Source: Spirulina major PCC 6313 (GTDB taxonomy: Bacteria > Cyanobacteriota > Cyanobacteriia > Cyanobacteriales > Spirulinaceae). From it: a stretch of DNA of 64,000 nucleotides. Positions within the stretch are counted from its first letter, which is position 1. Every line of letters starts with the position of its first letter. The stretch spans positions 1,944,695 to 2,008,694 of the forward strand of contig NZ_KV878783.1 of NCBI RefSeq assembly GCF_001890765.1, in the 5' to 3' direction. The translations under genes were made by a program, and so were the position numbers. Of this stretch, positions 35,110 to 45,395 are shown piece by piece. The notes beneath the pieces were generated by a model that saw only the letters and a list, made by a program, of their open reading frames with translations, made no database searches and was not told the DNA's origin.

Positions 35110-36288
35110 TTAACGAATGGCGGGGGCAGCGGCGAGGACTTGGTGGTAGATGTCCATGAGGCGGGCATAGTTTTGGGGGGCGGTGTATTTGGTTTCGTAT
35201 TCGTGGCGCACGGTGTGGCGCATGGCGGCGAGTTTGTCCGGCTGTTGGAGGACGGATTGAACGACGCGGGCGAGGTCTTGGGGATCACCGGGTTGAAAGT
35301 GGAAGCCGGTGTGATTGTGGGTGACGAGTTCCGCGATCGCGCCAATCTTAGCCGCAATCACGGGGGTTCCTTTGGCAAAGGCTTCAACGGCAACGCGCCC
35401 AAAGGTTTCGTACCACTGGGACGGAAAAACTAAAAACCGGGCTTCTCCCATCAGGTGATGGACTTCTGGCATGGCTTTACGCCCTAACCATTCCACGGCG
35501 GGGTTGGTGGCAGCGATCGCTTTCACCTGCTCCGCCAGCGGGCCATCCCCAACAATTTTCAACGGGATCGGAGTTTGCAACTGTTGCCAAGCCGTCAGCA
35601 ACGTATCCAGCCCCTTTTCCACCGAAAGCCGCCCCACAAAAAGGGCGTACCCCCCAGCACCACTGCCCACCCCCGGATCAGGATGGACAAAATTCGGCTT
35701 CGTGACAATTTTGTCCGGGGGAAATCCCCCTTCGATAAACTTTTGCCGAGCAAATTCGGTGAGGGTGATGTAGATGGAAACTTGTTTTGACCATGTTTTC
35801 AGGGCGCGATGGGCCACCAACATACTCGCGGTAACGGTGGTGGCAAGGCGACTTTCACGATAGCAGGCATGGATAATACCGGGATAGGGGATCGGTTTGT
35901 GGAGACAATCTTCACAGACACGACCTGCACGAAAAAAGAGGCCATTGGGGCAGAGCAGGCGGTAGTTTCGCAGGGTTTGAACGATGGGAATTTTTAACGA
36001 TTGAGCCGCGTAGTAAATGGAGGGGGAAATGATGGGAAAAAAGTTTTGAACGTGGATTAAGTCGGGGTGATGGGTGGTGATGTATTGTTGAATTTCGCGA
36101 TAACTTTGGCGCGACCAAATTGTTTTTTGCGAAATTTTGAAACCACTCAAGTTTTTGATCTCATCGTTGTGTTTTTTATAGACCCCGACGGTATGATTCA
36201 TTTCTCGCAGCATATTTTCTTCGGCTTCACTGGAAACATCTTCTCCTCCGCGTACTTGGTAGTAGTTGTGAACCGAAAGGATATGCAT
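35110..36288 (-). CDS. Glycosyltransferase family 4
   Basis: About 392 residues with a GT-B fold. The N-terminal domain begins MHILSVHNYYQVRGGEDVSS. The C-terminal donor-binding domain holds YALFVGRLSVEKGLDTLLTA, LKIVGDGPLAEQVKA and SQWYETFGRVAVEAFAKGTP with the EX7E glutamates (EtFGRvavE). GT4 enzymes usually retain the anomeric configuration and use nucleotide sugars. A cysteine cluster (CPNGLFF, CEDCLHK, HACYRES) in the acceptor half may bind zinc. ATG 36288 begins the family motif directly. Confidence 0.88.
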   Translation of the reverse strand: MHILSVHNYYQVRGGEDVSSEAEENMLREMNHTVGVYKKHNDEIKNLSGFKISQKTIWSRQSYREIQQYITTHHPDLIHVQNFFPIISPSIYYAAQSLKIPIVQTLRNYRLLCPNGLFFRAGRVCEDCLHKPIPYPGIIHACYRESRLATTVTASMLVAHRALKTWSKQVSIYITLTEFARQKFIEGGFPPDKIVTKPNFVHPDPGVGSGAGGYALFVGRLSVEKGLDTLLTAWQQLQTPIPLKIVGDGPLAEQVKAIAATNPAVEWLGRKAMPEVHHLMGEARFLVFPSQWYETFGRVAVEAFAKGTPVIAAKIGAIAELVTHNHTGFHFQPGDPQDLARVVQSVLQQPDKLAAMRHTVRHEYETKYTAPQNYARLMDIYHQVLAAAPAIR

Positions 36289-36324
36289 TGTAAATGACTC
36301 CACATTTTAACGATTAAATCGGGT

Positions 36325-37425
36325 TTATTGAACCACCGGTTTGCAGCCCCAGTGGGCCAGGCCAATGGCGAGCCAGTAGGACAGACTCAAGAGGATCAAC
36401 CACCCCCCAAAACGAATGAGGGAGACTTGCCACAGGTTGAGGCTGAGTTCTGCGAAGAGAGGGCGTGCTAGCACTGAAAAAAATTTATTCCCAATGCCAT
36501 TAATGCAGTAAATGCCGAGGCTATACCGGGAAAGTTGGCGGATGAGGGTGACGGCCCAGGGGGGGAGGGAATGGGGGGTGAGGTTGAGGCAACAGAGGAG
36601 GAGCAGCAGAGGACTGAGGCTGGCGGTGATCAGGGCGTATTCAAAGGGGTAGAGGTTGGCAAAGCCGGGTTGAGTGAGGAGGTAGAATTCTAGGCTGGCG
36701 GCGATCGCATACCCCAACAGCCCTGCAATTTTAATCTGTGGCGTGAGGCGACGGGACCAGGTGAGCAGTTGATCCCAATGGGTGTAGCAAAAATGGCCGA
36801 GGCCGAGGTAAAGCAGCCAGTAGAGGATCAGGGGGCGTTGAAGGGTGGTGAGGATGGTTAGGGCCTGGGCAGAGGCGGGATGGGTTTGTGTCCAGAGGAG
36901 ACCGTGAACCCCGATAAAGACTAACCCTTGCAGTAGGGCGAGGCTGGGGAGGGTGAGGGGATGCCGGAAGAGGGAACGCAGGAGGGGATAGAGGAGGGTG
37001 AGTTGCAGGAGGATGAGCAGGTAGTCGGAGCCGATGAAGATCGTGCCGGTGAGGGTTTCTTGGGCAATGTCGCGGCGGGTGTTGTCGGTGGCGATCGCTT
37101 CGAGGAGGATCGCGATCGCAAACCAAAACCCCACAGGCTTCAACAGCCGCCAGATCCGGAACTTAAGGTGCTCCAGGGGGGAACGGTGGGGCACGGAGTG
37201 CAGGCGATGTTCAAAGAGGATAAACGAGAGGGTGAGGAACATCGGCACACAAAAGCGGAGGGGCGCGATCAGAATCAATTCCGAGATGGCGACGGCTCCG
37301 TAGGCGTTGATCGGGGCAAAGAGGGCATGGTAGTAAACAACCGCGCTGATGCTGATCGCACGGAGCAGGTCAATGCTGAAGTGGCGATCGCCAGTTTGCC
37401 ATGCTTGGGGTACAGAAGAGGTCAT
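36325..37425 (-). CDS. Acyltransferase family 3 membrane protein
   Basis: A 366-residue protein with about ten membrane helices. The N-terminal FSIDLLRAISISAVVYYHAL has the Arg and His characteristic of the acyltransferase-3 family that O-acetylates or otherwise acylates cell-surface sugars. CVPMFLTLSFILFEHRL is the second conserved helix. It sits between two GT4 genes, so it probably decorates the exopolysaccharide or its lipid-linked unit. The acyl donor and acceptor are unknown. Confidence 0.85.
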   Translation of the reverse strand: MTSSVPQAWQTGDRHFSIDLLRAISISAVVYYHALFAPINAYGAVAISELILIAPLRFCVPMFLTLSFILFEHRLHSVPHRSPLEHLKFRIWRLLKPVGFWFAIAILLEAIATDNTRRDIAQETLTGTIFIGSDYLLILLQLTLLYPLLRSLFRHPLTLPSLALLQGLVFIGVHGLLWTQTHPASAQALTILTTLQRPLILYWLLYLGLGHFCYTHWDQLLTWSRRLTPQIKIAGLLGYAIAASLEFYLLTQPGFANLYPFEYALITASLSPLLLLLCCLNLTPHSLPPWAVTLIRQLSRYSLGIYCINGIGNKFFSVLARPLFAELSLNLWQVSLIRFGGWLILLSLSYWLAIGLAHWGCKPVVQ

Positions 37426-37450
37426 GGTGCAACGGCTACGAGATCATGAA

Positions 37451-38620
37451 TTACGATGGGGATAGGGTGCGATCGCCCAACGCATAGCGTGTCACACGAG
37501 CCAGAAACTCCCCCGCTGCCGCTGGGTCATACTGTGCCATATAGTCCTGCGCCTGTTGCCCGATCTGCTGCCGGGCCATCGGATTTTTGATCAATTGCTC
37601 CATCAACTGCGCCAACTGGGTCGGATTGCGCGGATCAAACCCATAGCCGGTCACACCATCTTCAATCAATTCCACCGCCCCCGCCTGCCGAGAACAGAGC
37701 ACCGGCTTACCCAACACCATCGCCTCCGACACCACCACCCCCCAGGTATCTTCGAGGGTGGGTAACACAAACACATCCGCCCGCCGGAAAAAGGCCCCCA
37801 CTTCGTCGTAGGTCACTTTCCCCACCCATTGCACCAACTCGCTTAATCCTTCGGCATCACAGCGGGCCATCAATGCCGCCCGTTGCGGCCCATCCCCCAC
37901 CACTAACAGCCGAAACCCGGTGATCTGTCTGGCTTTCAGTTGACCACAGGCATCGAGGAGAAAGTTTAAGCCTTTGCGGGGGTCAACGCTACCAACAAAG
38001 AGGAAAACGGGGCGGGTGAGGGTTGACCAATCCAGGGGGTGCTCGGTGGTGCTGGCGGCGAGGGCTTGGGCGTTGGGGACTTCGTAGGGTTGGTTGAAGA
38101 CTTTGGCGGGGTCGGCGTTGAGGGTGTCGAGGAGGTAGCGGCGGCCGGCTTGACTGTTGGTGATGCAGGCATCGGCGAGGCGCACCATTTGCCGCCGGAC
38201 GGTGAGGCGCACGGGGGAATGGAGATAGTCTACGCCGGGGGAACTGCCTTCGTAGGCAATGACTAAACGCCAACGGCCAAGGGGTTTAAAGAGAAGCGCG
38301 AGAATGGTCCAAATCCCGAAGGAGTTTGAGAAAATGACGTGGGGTTTGTAGGCGAAAAGGTAGTTAACGATGCTGGGGGAGAGGGCGGTGTAGTTGGAGC
38401 CGTAGCTTTCGGTGGATTTTTGCAGGGCGACAATTTTGCGATCGCCCACCACTTCCACGCTTAATTTATCCTCATAGCCATAGGCATATCCCCGCCACCA
38501 CGCCGTAAAAATCTTCAGTTGAGGAAACTGGCGGCTTAATTCGTAAAGGGACGGATGCCAGTAGAAAAAGGCAGAATTGAGCAGCCAGGCAACGCGGGTT
38601 AATTGGGGGTTCAGGGTCAT
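37451..38620 (-). CDS. Glycosyltransferase family 4
   Basis: About 389 residues, GT-B fold. The N-terminal domain opens MTLNPQLTRVAWLLNSAFFY. The donor half has RPVFLFVGSVDPRKGLNFLL, LLVVGDGPQRAALMARC, FVLPTLEDTWGVVVSEAMVLGKP (EX7E motif) and a C-terminal amphipathic helix. It most resembles GT4 enzymes of exopolysaccharide synthesis. The start is the ATG giving MTLNPQ. It is the most upstream gene of the minus-strand polysaccharide block. Confidence 0.87.
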   Translation of the reverse strand: MTLNPQLTRVAWLLNSAFFYWHPSLYELSRQFPQLKIFTAWWRGYAYGYEDKLSVEVVGDRKIVALQKSTESYGSNYTALSPSIVNYLFAYKPHVIFSNSFGIWTILALLFKPLGRWRLVIAYEGSSPGVDYLHSPVRLTVRRQMVRLADACITNSQAGRRYLLDTLNADPAKVFNQPYEVPNAQALAASTTEHPLDWSTLTRPVFLFVGSVDPRKGLNFLLDACGQLKARQITGFRLLVVGDGPQRAALMARCDAEGLSELVQWVGKVTYDEVGAFFRRADVFVLPTLEDTWGVVVSEAMVLGKPVLCSRQAGAVELIEDGVTGYGFDPRNPTQLAQLMEQLIKNPMARQQIGQQAQDYMAQYDPAAAGEFLARVTRYALGDRTLSPS

Positions 38621-38766
38621 GGTATTGGTGTCACAGCAATCACTGGCCAAAAAGGCGCGAAAACTCGGCTTGACCCCTAGGGGATGGGCCGATCGCGATT
38701 TTCCACTTCAGTATAATGTGCGTGGCTCGTGGGAGCACGTTTAGGCTTGGGGGGCAGATGGCGCGA

Positions 38767-39444
38767 TTACGCGATCGCCGTCTCCGGTGCCATCGTCGGT
38801 TGATCCTGCAACGCGGGCCGCAAACAAACATACAACAGCGGGCCAAACAGAGGAACCAACGCCACCGCCCAAAAGATCGCCCGATGCTCCAGACCCCGCC
38901 GCGCCATATCATCCCCTAGCAACGCCGTAATCAAGCCCGACAGCATCAGAAAATCCAAACTCATCACATGGATAAAGCGGGAAGTTTGCCATTGGGTGAC
39001 AAAATTTCCCCAATCCCCAGCGGTGATGCCCCAGGCGACGAGAGCCACTGATCCCGCCAGGAGACCCACCCCCAGCCAGCGCGAATCATGAAGCCGTAAC
39101 CACCAGCCCACCGGCCCCGCAAATCCCGGATTCGGCCGACGCAGCGCCAAATAGGGCAAAATCGCAAACGCTCCCGTCGCGAAGCTCACCACCGCAAACA
39201 GCGCCGCCGGTAGCCGTTGCCCCCGCCCATCGCTATACATAAACATCAAGTACAGGAACGGCCAAATCCCCATCAAGTTAAACAGCGCGAGGATCGCCGG
39301 GTTAATGCCGTCCCATGCACCGGTGCTCATGTTCACAATTAAATCCAAAGTCTCCGGCTGATCTGGGGGTGCGAGCACCGTCGCATAGCCCAAAAACGCC
39401 ACCCACAGCAAGCCAAATCCTAAGCGAAATCGCAGCATTAGCAC
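38767..39444 (-). CDS. Multi-pass membrane protein of unknown function
   Basis: A 225-residue protein with about six hydrophobic helices (for example LGFGLLWVAFLGYATVLA, ILALFNLMGIWPFLYLMFMY, FAVVSFATGAFAILPYLAL and AIFWAVALVPLFGPLLYVCL). Short loops carry polar residues but no catalytic motif. Similar proteins of this layout occur widely in cyanobacteria and plastids. Function is unknown. Starts at codon 1 or codon 3 are equally possible. Confidence 0.7.
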   Translation of the reverse strand: MLMLRFRLGFGLLWVAFLGYATVLAPPDQPETLDLIVNMSTGAWDGINPAILALFNLMGIWPFLYLMFMYSDGRGQRLPAALFAVVSFATGAFAILPYLALRRPNPGFAGPVGWWLRLHDSRWLGVGLLAGSVALVAWGITAGDWGNFVTQWQTSRFIHVMSLDFLMLSGLITALLGDDMARRGLEHRAIFWAVALVPLFGPLLYVCLRPALQDQPTMAPETAIA

Positions 39445-39573
39445 ATCATCCTTAATAAACAGCCATTTCCTTGATGTTGCTCAGCATGGGCTGAACTCTG
39501 GCCATTCATTGTAGAAAGGGACTCCTCAGCAAAGCAAGGTTAGAGCCTGAGGTGCGATCGCCCAGATGATGCC

Positions 39574-42186
39574 TTAAACCGCTGCGGACTGTTTAAAGAT
39601 GAGGCGATCGCCCTCGGCATCCACATGAATTGTGTCACCGAGATTATATTGACCCCGGAGGATTTCTTTAGCGATCGCTGTTTCTAAATACCGCTGCACC
39701 GCCCGCTTCAACGGTCGCGCCCCATAGACCGGGTCATAGCCCTTATCTGCCAGATAATCCAGTGCCGCTTCGGACAAATTGAGAGCTAATTTTTGCTCAC
39801 CCAACCGTTGATTGAGTCGCTCAATTTGCAGCGTCACAATTTTGCGTAGTTGGGACTTCATCAAGTTCCGGAAAATAATGATTTCATCAATCCGGTTGAG
39901 AAATTCCGGGCGAAAACTTGACCGCATCGCATCCATCACCCGACTGCGCATTGATTCATACTGATCATCGGATTCATCAAAGGCAAAATCCAGAATAAAT
40001 TGCGACCCAATATTACTCGTCATGATGATAATTGTATTGCGAAAATCCACCGTTCGCCCCTGGGAATCCGTCAGCCGCCCATCATCTAAGATCTGCAACA
40101 TCACATTAAACACATCCGCGTGGGCCTTCTCAATTTCATCAAACAGAATGACCGAATAGGGACGGCGGCGAATCGCTTCGGTTAGCTGTCCCCCCTGTTC
40201 ATAGCCCACATAGCCCGGAGGCGCACCCATCAACCGCGAAACACTATGTTTCTCCATATATTCCGACATATCAATCCGCACCATCGCATCGGTCGTATCA
40301 AATAAATTGTGAGCCAATGCTTTGGCTAATTCGGTTTTTCCCACCCCCGTAGGCCCGAGAAAAATGAAGCTGGCGATCGGTCGATGGGGATCAGCCAGGC
40401 CAGCCCGCGATCGCTGAATCGCACCCGCCACCGCCGTCACCGCTTCATCCTGGCCAATCACCTTTTCATGAAGTTCATCTTCAAGATGGAGGAGCTTTTC
40501 TTTCTCCGATTCCACCAATTTACTGATCGGAATTCCCGTCCATTTAGAAATAATTTCGGCAATGTCAGACTCTAAAACCTCTTCTCGTAACAAAGATTTC
40601 CCAGTGGTTTGAATTTCGGTTAAACGCTGCTCAATAGCCTGTGCATCTCGTTGTAAGCTAATCAGGGTTCCATGCCGTAATTCTGAGGCACGTCCGAGAT
40701 CATAATCACGTTCAGCTTGTTGAAGTTCAACATTAACTTGATCAATGCTTTCTTTGATCGTTTGTAACTTATCAATAACTTCTTTCTCCGAAGTCCATTG
40801 AGCATTCAGTCGGGATTGATCTTCTTTGAGATTGGCAAGTTCTTGATCAAGATTTTGGAGTCGTTCTTGAGAAAGTAGATCATCTTCGCGCCGTAGCGAG
40901 AGTTTTTCCATCTCCAGTTGCAGAATTTTTCGATCAACTTCATCCAATTCCTCAGGCTTCGAGGTAATTTCCATTTTGAGCTTTGCCGCCGCTTCATCGA
41001 CAAGATCAATGGCTTTATCTGGCAAGAAGCGATCGCTAATATAGCGGTTTGATAACGTTGCCGCTGCCACTAGGGCATTATCAGCAATTTTTACCCCATG
41101 ATGCACCTCATAACGCTCTTTTAAGCCCCGCAAAATCGAAATCGTATCCACTTCACTCGGCTCATTCACCATCACCTCTTGAAACCGCCGTTCAAGGGCC
41201 GCATCTTTCTCAATATATTGCCGATATTCATCCAGCGTCGTCGCCCCAATACAGCGCAATTCACCCCGCGCCAACATTGGTTTCAAAAGGTTTCCCGCAT
41301 CCATCGCCCCCTGGGTTGCACCCGCCCCCACCACCGTATGAATTTCATCAATAAACAGGACAATTTGACCGTTGGATTCGGTCACTTCTTTTAAAACTGC
41401 TTTTAAGCGTTCTTCAAATTCCCCCCGATATTTCGCCCCGGCAATTAATGCCCCCATATCTAGGGCCACGACCTGCCGATCTTTGAGGGAATCCGGTACA
41501 TCCCGGTTCACAATCCGCTGGGCGAGACCTTCGGCGATCGCGGTTTTTCCTACCCCTGGCTCACCAATTAACACCGGATTATTCTTCGTCCGCCGAGACA
41601 AAATTTGAATCGTGCGGCGAATTTCATCATCCCGACCAATCACCGGATCGAGCTTTCCCGCCCGTGCTAATTCCGTCAGTTCCCGACCATATTTTTCCAA
41701 CGATTCATACTTACCTTCAGGGTTTTGATCAGTCACAGTTTGATTGCCTCGAATACGTTTAATAATATCGGTCAGTTTTGCTTCATTCAGCCCAAACTCT
41801 TGGAGCAACTGCCGCCCAAAGCGATCATCTTTGGCATAGCCTAAAACTAAATGCTCGACGGAAATGTAGTCATCTCCAAGATTTTTACGATACTGTTCTG
41901 CGCGATCGAGTAATGTATCTAAACTCCGGCCAAGATAAACCGAATCACTGACTTGGTTCAGTTTGGGCTGATTCTTGATAAATGTCGAGGTGCGATCGTT
42001 GAGGTGTTGTAAACTCACCCCTGCTTTTGTAAATATGCTAATCGCGAGACTATTATCATCCAGCAAAGCCTTGAAAAGGTGCTCACTTTCCAATTGCTGC
42101 TGATAACTTTGCTTCACAATTTCCGGCGTTTTTACAATCGCAGCCCATGCTTTTTCGGTAAATTGATTAGGATTGGTGGGTTGCAT
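39574..42186 (-). CDS. clpB: ClpB disaggregase chaperone
   Basis: An 870-residue Hsp100 ATPase that works with DnaK to pull proteins out of aggregates. Order: Clp-N repeats (about 1-145, [15 protein letters not shown]), AAA-1 with Walker [16 protein letters not shown] and pore loop [12 protein letters not shown], a coiled-coil middle domain (about 400-525), AAA-2 with [15 protein letters not shown] and Walker [15 protein letters not shown], and a C-terminal domain ending FKQSAAV. All ATPase motifs are intact. No internal start for a short form is obvious. No heat-shock CIRCE element was seen upstream. Confidence 0.96.
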   Translation of the reverse strand: MQPTNPNQFTEKAWAAIVKTPEIVKQSYQQQLESEHLFKALLDDNSLAISIFTKAGVSLQHLNDRTSTFIKNQPKLNQVSDSVYLGRSLDTLLDRAEQYRKNLGDDYISVEHLVLGYAKDDRFGRQLLQEFGLNEAKLTDIIKRIRGNQTVTDQNPEGKYESLEKYGRELTELARAGKLDPVIGRDDEIRRTIQILSRRTKNNPVLIGEPGVGKTAIAEGLAQRIVNRDVPDSLKDRQVVALDMGALIAGAKYRGEFEERLKAVLKEVTESNGQIVLFIDEIHTVVGAGATQGAMDAGNLLKPMLARGELRCIGATTLDEYRQYIEKDAALERRFQEVMVNEPSEVDTISILRGLKERYEVHHGVKIADNALVAAATLSNRYISDRFLPDKAIDLVDEAAAKLKMEITSKPEELDEVDRKILQLEMEKLSLRREDDLLSQERLQNLDQELANLKEDQSRLNAQWTSEKEVIDKLQTIKESIDQVNVELQQAERDYDLGRASELRHGTLISLQRDAQAIEQRLTEIQTTGKSLLREEVLESDIAEIISKWTGIPISKLVESEKEKLLHLEDELHEKVIGQDEAVTAVAGAIQRSRAGLADPHRPIASFIFLGPTGVGKTELAKALAHNLFDTTDAMVRIDMSEYMEKHSVSRLMGAPPGYVGYEQGGQLTEAIRRRPYSVILFDEIEKAHADVFNVMLQILDDGRLTDSQGRTVDFRNTIIIMTSNIGSQFILDFAFDESDDQYESMRSRVMDAMRSSFRPEFLNRIDEIIIFRNLMKSQLRKIVTLQIERLNQRLGEQKLALNLSEAALDYLADKGYDPVYGARPLKRAVQRYLETAIAKEILRGQYNLGDTIHVDAEGDRLIFKQSAAV

Positions 42187-42370
42187 AGGATATTCATTTA
42201 ATGTAAGGCGAATATGCTTATTATTTTAAGGCGTTGGAGGCCTGCCCTGGTTTAGGGATTATCCCCCTTGAGTCGGTAGGGTTTTCCCGATGGGCGCGTT
42301 TCCCCGTAGATTTGGTTGGGGGCTTGCTCTACAGTAGGGTTAAGACCCCTTGGATTGAGGAGTAAGACCA

Positions 42371-42922
42371 ATGCGATCGCCCCTTCGGTTATGGACAGTG
42401 GCAGACTACCTGGAAGCTGAAGCCGCCAGCAACATCCGCCATGAGTATGTGAGTGGCTATGTATTCGCCATGGCCGGAGCAAGCGAAGCCCACAACCTGA
42501 TCGCGTGCAATTTTGTCGCCCAACTCCGGCCCCATTTGCGTGGCAGCACTTGTCGCGTTTTCGTATCTGATATGAAGGTAAAAATCCAGGATGATATTTT
42601 TTACTACCCAGATCTCCTCGTCACCTGCAACCCCCAGGATAATCAGCCCTATTTCAAAACTCAACCGACGTTAATCATTGAAGTTCTCTCAAAAACGACT
42701 GAGACGACGGATCGGCGTGAAAAGCTGATGCACTATCAAACCCTAGAGAGTTTACAGGAATATGTATTAGTATCCCAGAACTGTATTGAAGTGGAAGTCT
42801 ATCGTCGCCAAGCTTCGGGCTTTTGGACAGTGGAAGTGCTGAAGGCAGATCACAATTTACATTTAGTGTCTGTAGATTTGAAGCTGACAATGGCAGAGAT
42901 TTATGAGGATGTTCGGTGGTAG
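42371..42922 (+). CDS. Uma2-family (DUF820) PD-(D/E)XK nuclease-like protein
   Basis: A 183-residue DUF820 protein. The restriction-endonuclease-like core shows RHEYVSGYVFAMAGASEAHN (helix with Glu and His), then YYPDLLVTC (the PD acid) and TLIIEVLSKTTETTDRREKL (E-x-L/K). All expected acidic residues are present. The family is greatly expanded in cyanobacteria and its biological target is unknown. The gene is flanked by clpB and psbA on the opposite strand. Confidence 0.85.
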   Translation: MRSPLRLWTVADYLEAEAASNIRHEYVSGYVFAMAGASEAHNLIACNFVAQLRPHLRGSTCRVFVSDMKVKIQDDIFYYPDLLVTCNPQDNQPYFKTQPTLIIEVLSKTTETTDRREKLMHYQTLESLQEYVLVSQNCIEVEVYRRQASGFWTVEVLKADHNLHLVSVDLKLTMAEIYEDVRW

Positions 42923-42983
42923 TGCGGGGGGGAACCTAAGCCCACTCCTCTGCCAACCCCAATCGGTGACAATGTCCACTAAA

Positions 42984-43016
42984 ACAAAGCCCCCTCAATC
43001 ACGAGGGAGCTTTGTT
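42984..43016 (-). terminator. Rho-independent terminator of psbA
   Basis: ACAAAGCCCCCTC (left) and GAGGGAGCTTTGT (right) form a strong stem with a short loop (AATCAC). Read in the psbA direction the hairpin is followed by TTTGTTTTAG. It starts about 40 bases past the psbA stop. It could also close the Uma2 gene on the other strand. Confidence 0.85.
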
Positions 43017-43054
43017 CAGTTAGTTAGGACATTAGGTTATTAAACCCAGAAATC

Positions 43055-44137
43055 TTAACCGTTAATCGCAGGAGCGGTCAAAGCCACAGGCGCAGACTCA
43101 GCAGAAGCCAAATCTAAGGGGAAGTTGTGGGCATTGCGTTCGTGCATCACTTCAAAACCGAGGTTAGCGCGGTTCAGGATGTCCGCCCAGGTATTGATGA
43201 CGCGACCTTGAGAATCGAGCACCGATTGGTTGAAGTTGAACCCGTTCAGGTTGAATGCCATCGTGGACACACCCAAGGCGGTGAACCAAATCCCAATCAC
43301 GGGCCATGCACCTAAGAAGAAGTGCAGAGCGCGGGAGTTGTTGAAGGAAGCGTATTGGAAGATGAGACGACCGAAGTAGCCGTGGGCTGCAACGATGTTG
43401 TAGGTTTCTTCTTCTTGTCCGAATTTGTAGCCGTAGTTTTGGCTTTCGATTTCGGTGGTTTCCCGCACCAAGGAAGAGGTGACGAGGGAACCGTGCATGG
43501 CGGAGAACAAAGCACCACCGAAGACACCAGCCACACCGAGCATGTGGAAGGGGTGCATCAGGATGTTGTGTTCGGCTTGGAACACGAGCATGAAGTTAAA
43601 GGTTCCGGAGATACCCAAAGGCATACCGTCGGAGAAGGACCCTTGACCCATGGGGTAGATGAGGAACACTGCGGATGCGGCGGAGACGGGTGCAGAGTAT
43701 GCAACACAAATCCAAGGACGCATGCCGAGGCGGTAGCTCAATTCCCACTGACGACCCATGTAGCAGAAGATGCCGATCAGGAAGTGGAAAATGACGAGCT
43801 GGTAGGGACCACCGTTGTACAGCCACTCATCGAGGGAAGCAGCTTCCCAGATCGGGTAGAAGTGCAAGCCGATGGCGTTTGAGGAAGGCACAACAGCACC
43901 GGAGATGATGTTGTTGCCGTAGAGGAGAGAACCGGCCACGGGTTCACGGATGCCGTCAATGTCCACGGGGGGAGCAGCGATGAAAGCGATGATGAAGCAG
44001 GTGGTGGCGGTCAAGAGGGTGGGGATCATCAAGACACCAAACCAGCCCACGTAGAGGCGGTTGTTGGTGCTGGTGACCCATTGGCAAAAGCGTTCCCAGA
44101 TGGAGCCGCTTTGTTGTGCCTGAATGGTTGTGGTCAT
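43055..44137 (-). CDS. psbA: Photosystem II D1 protein
   Basis: The reading frame from [20 protein letters not shown] is exactly 360 residues, the standard D1 length. Key residues are present: Tyr161 ([10 protein letters not shown]), Asp170 (SFSDGMPLG), His190 ([12 protein letters not shown]) and the herbicide/QB loop. The C-terminal extension begins after Ala344 (LDLA then SAESAPV), the CtpA cleavage site. Residue 130 is Gln ([11 protein letters not shown]), the form usually linked with low-light D1; high-light copies have Glu. In-frame codons upstream of this ATG are leader, not protein. D1 binds the P680 chlorophylls and the Mn cluster. Only one psbA lies in the window, though most cyanobacteria have several. 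Confidence 0.98.
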   Translation of the reverse strand: MTTTIQAQQSGSIWERFCQWVTSTNNRLYVGWFGVLMIPTLLTATTCFIIAFIAAPPVDIDGIREPVAGSLLYGNNIISGAVVPSSNAIGLHFYPIWEAASLDEWLYNGGPYQLVIFHFLIGIFCYMGRQWELSYRLGMRPWICVAYSAPVSAASAVFLIYPMGQGSFSDGMPLGISGTFNFMLVFQAEHNILMHPFHMLGVAGVFGGALFSAMHGSLVTSSLVRETTEIESQNYGYKFGQEEETYNIVAAHGYFGRLIFQYASFNNSRALHFFLGAWPVIGIWFTALGVSTMAFNLNGFNFNQSVLDSQGRVINTWADILNRANLGFEVMHERNAHNFPLDLASAESAPVALTAPAING

Positions 44138-44192
44138 GGTTAGATAATTGCGAGAAAGGTATGTATGGGGGAAGTTGTTTCCCTTGGGTACA

Positions 44193-44221
44193 ACAATAGC
44201 AAGAAAGTTAAGGAATGTAAA
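44193..44221 (-). promoter_or_regulatory. psbA promoter (sigma-70 type)
   Basis: Read on the minus strand, TTTACA (44221-44216) and TATTGT (44198-44193) are spaced by 17 bases, a good -35/-10 pair. They sit about 55 bases before the psbA start, leaving a short leader. TTTACA is the -35 found in psbA promoters of other cyanobacteria. The rest of the upstream gap (44222-44344) shows no other element. Confidence 0.7.
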
Positions 44222-44344
44222 GTGTTTGTAACAATTGGGGATGTCCGTACTCAGTTTGGGGGGCGATCGCACCCCTACCCAATCACCCTAACCCAAACCC
44301 CATCCTGCTTCACAGGAATCTGAAGCGAACCTTAAATCCGTTTG

Positions 44345-45322
44345 TTACAACCTGAGAATCAGAAAAGCCCCCACCCCCCCGATCCCTAGCTCCCAGAGAA
44401 AGAGCGATCGCATCCAGGCCAACGCCTGATCAATAACATCAGAGGTAATCGGGTGAATCGGGTCGCCGAGTAACGGTTTTGGACGGAGTTCGCCCCGATA
44501 GGTATTTAAGCCCCCCAACTGCACCCCCAAGGCTGCGGCATAGGCGCATTCGCTCCAACCGGAATTCGGGCTGGGGTCTTGGGGAGCATCACGACGGCAG
44601 AGGGTGAGGACGTGGCGGGGGTGGCGGGACAGGAGGGCGATCAGGAGGACGGTGAGGCGACAGGGGAGCCAGGTTAAGCGGTCTTCGAGTTGGGCACTGA
44701 ACCAGCCGAGATCATGGAAAGGGTCGCGACGATAGCCGATCATTGAGTCGAGGGTGCTGGCGGCTTTGTAGGCGATCGCCAAAGGCAGCGGCCCAATCCC
44801 CAACCAAAGACCCGCGATCGCATAAAAGAGCGGCGCGGTCACGCCGTCGGTGGTGTTTTCGGCAATGGTTTCTAAAACAGCGCGGCGCATTTCCCCGGCA
44901 TCCAGTTGATCGGTGTCGCGGCCCACGTAGCGGCTCAGTTGGTGGCGGGCTTGGTCGAGATCGCCGGATGCGAGGGGTTCGAGCACGTCCAACGCCGCCC
45001 AGCGTAAACCCCGTGCGGCGAAACAACTGGCGAGGAGAATTACCTGAGCGATCGCCCCGAACACCGGATGCAGTCGCGCCCCCCATTCTGGAATTGCCCA
45101 GCCCAACCCGCCACACCCACTGATTAATCCCAACCCCAACACCACGCCCCCCAATTGACGCGGCCAACCGGGTGCTAAACGGAGGATGAGGGACTGCGAT
45201 CGCCCAATCACCCAGCCCATCCCCTGCACCGGGTGAGGCCAAGCCCAGGGATCACCAATGGCATAGTCCAACCCCGCCGCCGCACAGAGGATCAGAAAAT
45301 CAGTCAAGAGGGGATCAACCAT
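44345..45322 (-). CDS. cbiB: Adenosylcobinamide-phosphate synthase
   Basis: CbiB (also called CobD in some genera) attaches aminopropanol phosphate to adenosylcobyric acid in cobalamin synthesis. The 325-residue membrane protein carries DYAIGDPWAWPHPVQGMGWV at the N-terminus, IAENTTDGVTAPLFYA in the middle, and YKAASTLDSMIGYRRDPFHD. Length and motifs are complete. The start is ATG 45322. It is not adjacent to cobS. Confidence 0.93.
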   Translation of the reverse strand: MVDPLLTDFLILCAAAGLDYAIGDPWAWPHPVQGMGWVIGRSQSLILRLAPGWPRQLGGVVLGLGLISGCGGLGWAIPEWGARLHPVFGAIAQVILLASCFAARGLRWAALDVLEPLASGDLDQARHQLSRYVGRDTDQLDAGEMRRAVLETIAENTTDGVTAPLFYAIAGLWLGIGPLPLAIAYKAASTLDSMIGYRRDPFHDLGWFSAQLEDRLTWLPCRLTVLLIALLSRHPRHVLTLCRRDAPQDPSPNSGWSECAYAAALGVQLGGLNTYRGELRPKPLLGDPIHPITSDVIDQALAWMRSLFLWELGIGGVGAFLILRL

Positions 45323-45395
45323 AGCGCACCGGATCGCGAAAAGAGCATCAACGTCTCCCTATTTAACCCTGTGGGGGCGTTGATGCCTGCGGTTT

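Noticed and set aside
36961-37449. 162-codon plus-strand frame opposite the acyltransferase
   Set aside because: Charged low-complexity antisense of hydrophobic codons; no start signal or homology.
43322-43882. 186-codon plus-strand frame opposite psbA
   Set aside because: It is a frame shadow of the strongly biased psbA codons and matches no family.
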